A DNA stretch of 8,483 bases, taken from contig JAJPKI010000099.1 of NCBI GenBank assembly GCA_021323835.1, positions 1-8,483 of the forward strand, given 5' to 3'. A program made the translations under genes and the position numbers. Below are positions 6,777 to 8,483 of this stretch, piece after piece. How positions within the stretch are numbered: position 1 is the stretch's first letter; each line of letters opens with the position of its first letter. Below the pieces are notes generated by a model. The model was not told the origin of the DNA, made no database searches, and saw only the letters and a list, made by a program, of their open reading frames with translations. This DNA comes from Verrucomicrobiota bacterium. Lineage in GTDB: Bacteria > Verrucomicrobiota > Verrucomicrobiia > Limisphaerales > UBA11358.

Positions 6777-6794
6777 AACAGACGCTTGTCTGTT
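6777..6794. repeat. Second inverted repeat in the SDR-uxaC gap
   Basis: AACAGAC and GTCTGTT (7 bp each) flank a 4-nt centre (GCTT on the plus strand), 13 nt after the SDR stop on the minus strand. The hairpin is followed on the minus strand by TTAATTA rather than a U-run. It could be a weak attenuator, an mRNA-stabilising hairpin or an operator. Its geometry matches the repeat at 6739-6758, and the two centres are 37 bp apart. Confidence 0.4.
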
Positions 6795-6806
6795 GCCACA
6801 AATTCA

Positions 6807-7625
6807 TCAAATCGTTTGGCTCAAATAGCCGCCGTCCACGCGAATGTCCGTGCCGGTGACAAACGAACTGGCCGCGTGCGACGCGAGGAAAATGCACGCG
6901 CCGATGAGTTCGCCGGATTCGCCAAAACGGTTCATTGGTGTGTGGCCCCAAATGGATTTCGTGCGGTCGGTCGGCGAGCCGTCGTCTTTGAAAAGCAGTT
7001 TGCGATTTTGTTCCGCCGGAAAAAATCCGGGCGTAATCGTGTTCACGCGCACGCCTTTGGTCGCCCATTCGCGCGAGAGAAATTGCGACATGTTCAGCAC
7101 GGCGGCTTTGCCCGCGGAATAAATCGCCACGCGCGACAGCGGCAAATGCGCGGAGACGCTGGCAATGTTGATGATGCTGCCGCGTCCGCGTTTGCACATG
7201 GCGGGACCAAATTCCTGGCACGGCAAAAATGTTCCGCCAATGAGATTTAAATCTAAATTTGCCTTCATCGCATCGAGCGGAATTTTTTCAAATGGATTTT
7301 CGGCGGTGACGGTAACTTTTGGGTCGTTGCCGCCGGCGGCATTGACGAGAATGGTTGGCGCACCAAGCGATACTTCAATTTTCTTGTGCGCATCGGCAAG
7401 ACTTTCGCGCGAACTGGCGTCGCAGGAAAAAAACGCTGCGTTGCCGCCCGCGTCCTTGATGGTTTTGACGCGGGCATTGCCGCGTTCTTCGTTGCGGCCG
7501 AGCACGGCGACTTTTGCGCCCGCCGCGGCAAGGCCTTCCGCGAGCGCGCCGCCGAGCACGCCCGTTGCGCCGATGACCACGGCAACTTCGCCTTTGAGTG
7601 AGAATAAATCTGATGCTGTTTGCAT
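6807..7625 (-). CDS. SDR-family oxidoreductase, probable D-fructuronate reductase / D-mannonate oxidoreductase
   Basis: This is a 272-residue classical short-chain dehydrogenase. The nucleotide-binding turn is G-A-T-G-V-L-G at 19-25, a variant of GxxxGxG with V at the fifth position. N-A-A-G is at 95-98. The catalytic set is S156, Y169 and K173 (Y-S-A-G-K), and T-P-G at 198-200 plus the D-G-G-Y-L end complete the family pattern. Adjacency to uxaC and resemblance to the SDR-type mannonate oxidoreductases (UxuB of Bacillus) suggest NAD(P)H-dependent reduction of fructuronate to mannonate. Gluconate 5-dehydrogenase-like or tagaturonate reductase activity cannot be excluded. The ATG at 7625 gives a normal N-terminus (M-Q-T-A-S-D-L-F-S-L-K-G) just before the first beta strand. 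The gene stands 150 nt downstream of the pseudopilin gene and 83 nt upstream of uxaC on the same strand. Confidence 0.85.
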   Translation of the reverse strand: MQTASDLFSLKGEVAVVIGATGVLGGALAEGLAAAGAKVAVLGRNEERGNARVKTIKDAGGNAAFFSCDASSRESLADAHKKIEVSLGAPTILVNAAGGNDPKVTVTAENPFEKIPLDAMKANLDLNLIGGTFLPCQEFGPAMCKRGRGSIINIASVSAHLPLSRVAIYSAGKAAVLNMSQFLSREWATKGVRVNTITPGFFPAEQNRKLLFKDDGSPTDRTKSIWGHTPMNRFGESGELIGACIFLASHAASSFVTGTDIRVDGGYLSQTI

Positions 7626-7680
7626 AATGTGCGTGAAGCGAGTGCAGCTTGCCCAAAACGACTTCAGATTTCAATGCGAA

Positions 7681-7791
7681 TTAAATGGCGAGCGCGTCGT
7701 CCTTTTTACCGACTGCGATTTCCCGAAACAGCGCAGCTTCTTCTTTCAGGCGAAGCAAATGAGAATGGGCATACGTTAATCTCTGCTCCAT
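7681..7791 (-). CDS. Possible 36-residue small ORF overlapping the pseudopilin 3' end
   Basis: An ATG at 7791 opens a 36-codon frame ending in TAA at 7681-7683. It overlaps the last 16 nt of the pseudopilin gene in another frame and fills most of the 150-nt gap before the SDR gene. The peptide is charged and helix-like, with L-L-R-L-K-E-E-A-A-L-F-R-E-I in the middle and a K-K-D-D-A-L-A-I end, unlike a random translation. I do not recognise it, and no Shine-Dalgarno site precedes it. It may be a small translated protein, a remnant of a lost gene, or chance. Confidence 0.25.
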   Translation of the reverse strand: MEQRLTYAHSHLLRLKEEAALFREIAVGKKDDALAI

Positions 7792-8483
7792 TGATAATCG
7801 TATCCGGCAGGCGGGTTGTAGTTCATTGAGAATGAAATTCCGGCCGAAAACTTTGCCTTATCCCAATAAATTTTGACGTAGCTAACATGACCATCCACGA
7901 AGCTACCCATGTTCTTGGCATCGTTGTAGGTCAATGCTTCATGCGACAGATCGGGCCATTGCGGATTGTGCCATGACCATGGATAAAAGGCCGATGATTC
8001 TGCGACGAGCATTGTTCGGGCAGGATGTTTTACAGAACTGAACTTTACCCCGGTAAGGCCGGGCATTGAATACTGGTTCGTTATCCTGAATGTTCGGGTG
8101 AGGTTGTCTCCACCATTGAAGGAATAACTTGAGTAATCAAAGCTGGATTCATTATGAAGGCTTGTCCACACATACGCCGGACTTGTTCCCGAAAACAGAA
8201 AGTTTGGAAAAAAGGAATCTGCTGGACAGGCAAATAATTTATCACCGGTTGACGATGCGCCTTTCAAACCTACATAGCTTTTCATCAATTCCTTGTAGCC
8301 TGACAAAAGAAACGGTCCGGTTCCGGGGCTGGGCGTGGCATCATTTGAATCATCGCAGTATATTCGAATGCCCAAATTGATTTGCTTCAAATTATTTAGG
8401 CAAATCGTCCGTTGTGCTTTGGCTTTGGCACTGGACAAAACCGGAAACAACAACGCGACGAGAATTGCGATGATGGCAATGAC
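7776..8483 (-). CDS. DUF1559-type pseudopilin / prepilin-like protein (5' truncated by the window)
   Basis: This is a type II secretion/type IV pilin-like protein of the kind abundant in Verrucomicrobiota and Planctomycetota. At least 235 residues are visible, and the frame stays open to the window edge. The visible part starts inside the hydrophobic pilin helix (V-I-A-I-I-A-I-L-V-A-L-L-F-P-V-L) and runs into the family continuation L-S-S-A-K-A-K-A-Q-R with C-L-N-N-L-K-Q-I-N-L-G. The basic leader and the G|F/M prepilin peptidase site must lie just outside. The globular part contains F-A-C-P-A-D, a common landmark. It ends with F-V-D-G-H-V-S-Y-V-K, the typical His-x-Asp-Gly style C-terminal motif. 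A TTG at 8453 is not a credible start because the helix continues upstream of it. Partner, target and secretion role are unknown; it is on the same strand as the SDR and uxaC genes. Confidence 0.88.
   Translation of the reverse strand, partial: VIAIIAILVALLFPVLSSAKAKAQRTICLNNLKQINLGIRIYCDDSNDATPSPGTGPFLLSGYKELMKSYVGLKGASSTGDKLFACPADSFFPNFLFSGTSPAYVWTSLHNESSFDYSSYSFNGGDNLTRTFRITNQYSMPGLTGVKFSSVKHPARTMLVAESSAFYPWSWHNPQWPDLSHEALTYNDAKNMGSFVDGHVSYVKIYWDKAKFSAGISFSMNYNPPAGYDYQWSRD

Noticed and set aside
6739..6794. The two hairpins between the SDR gene and uxaC as intrinsic terminators
   Set aside because: Neither is GC-rich and followed by a U-run in the minus-strand direction, so they are kept as possible operators or RNA structures instead.
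7165..7779. Plus-strand open frame of 204 codons opposite the SDR gene
   Set aside because: It is antisense to a clear SDR with intact catalytic residues. Its translation is a low-complexity A/S/P/R-rich sequence with no domain.
8451..8453. TTG as the start codon of the pseudopilin-like gene
   Set aside because: The same frame continues upstream to the window edge with V-I-A-I-I-A-I-L-V-A, the expected pilin helix. The true start must lie outside the window.
1..8483. tRNA or rRNA genes, CRISPR arrays, insertion sequences or prophage genes
   Set aside because: No cloverleaf-like sequence, regularly spaced direct repeats, transposase motifs or phage proteins were seen on either strand. Almost all the DNA is accounted for by ordinary genes.

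Overview
The window looks like chromosomal DNA of a Verrucomicrobiota bacterium, most like the Pedosphaera/Limisphaerales part of that phylum. This is an inference from three things: the compact yidD-yidC-jag block (with what is probably the end of rnpA before it), a DUF1559-type pseudopilin of the kind expanded in Verrucomicrobiota and Planctomycetota, and the lack of clear Shine-Dalgarno sites before most genes. The two-membrane envelope is supported by a YidC with a large periplasmic domain and by a small lipoprotein.

Layout. Positions 1-2552 (+) hold the tail of a probable rnpA, then yidD, yidC and a jag/khpB-type RNA-binding gene. They are separated by 0, 3 and 4 nt, so they are almost certainly one operon for membrane-protein insertion and RNA binding. 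A bidirectional hairpin terminator (2575-2600) separates this block from a convergent small lipoprotein gene (2619-2990, -). Divergent from the lipoprotein gene, at 3078-5255 (+), is a 725-residue MFS transporter of the hexuronate/anion:cation symporter type. It carries two large insertions: about 128 residues between TM1 and TM2, and a complete DUF805 membrane domain in the central loop between the two six-helix halves. A second bidirectional terminator (5268-5303) follows. The minus strand then carries uxaC (5317-6723) and an SDR oxidoreductase (6807-7625) that is probably a fructuronate reductase. Beyond these is a DUF1559 pseudopilin (7776-8483, -) whose N-terminus lies outside the window.

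How the genes work together. The transporter, UxaC and the SDR form a plausible uronate module. A hexuronate would be taken up, isomerised by UxaC (glucuronate to fructuronate, or galacturonate to tagaturonate) and reduced by the SDR to mannonate or the equivalent. The dehydratase and KDG kinase/aldolase steps are not in the window. The two perfect inverted repeats between the SDR gene and uxaC are candidate regulatory elements.

The most unusual item is the doubly interrupted transporter. Its MFS core is of normal length once both insertions are subtracted, and the DUF805 part shows its own conserved motifs. It therefore looks like a real fusion protein rather than an assembly error. No tRNA, rRNA, CRISPR array, insertion sequence or phage gene was seen. 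No gene-free stretch is longer than about 150 bases.
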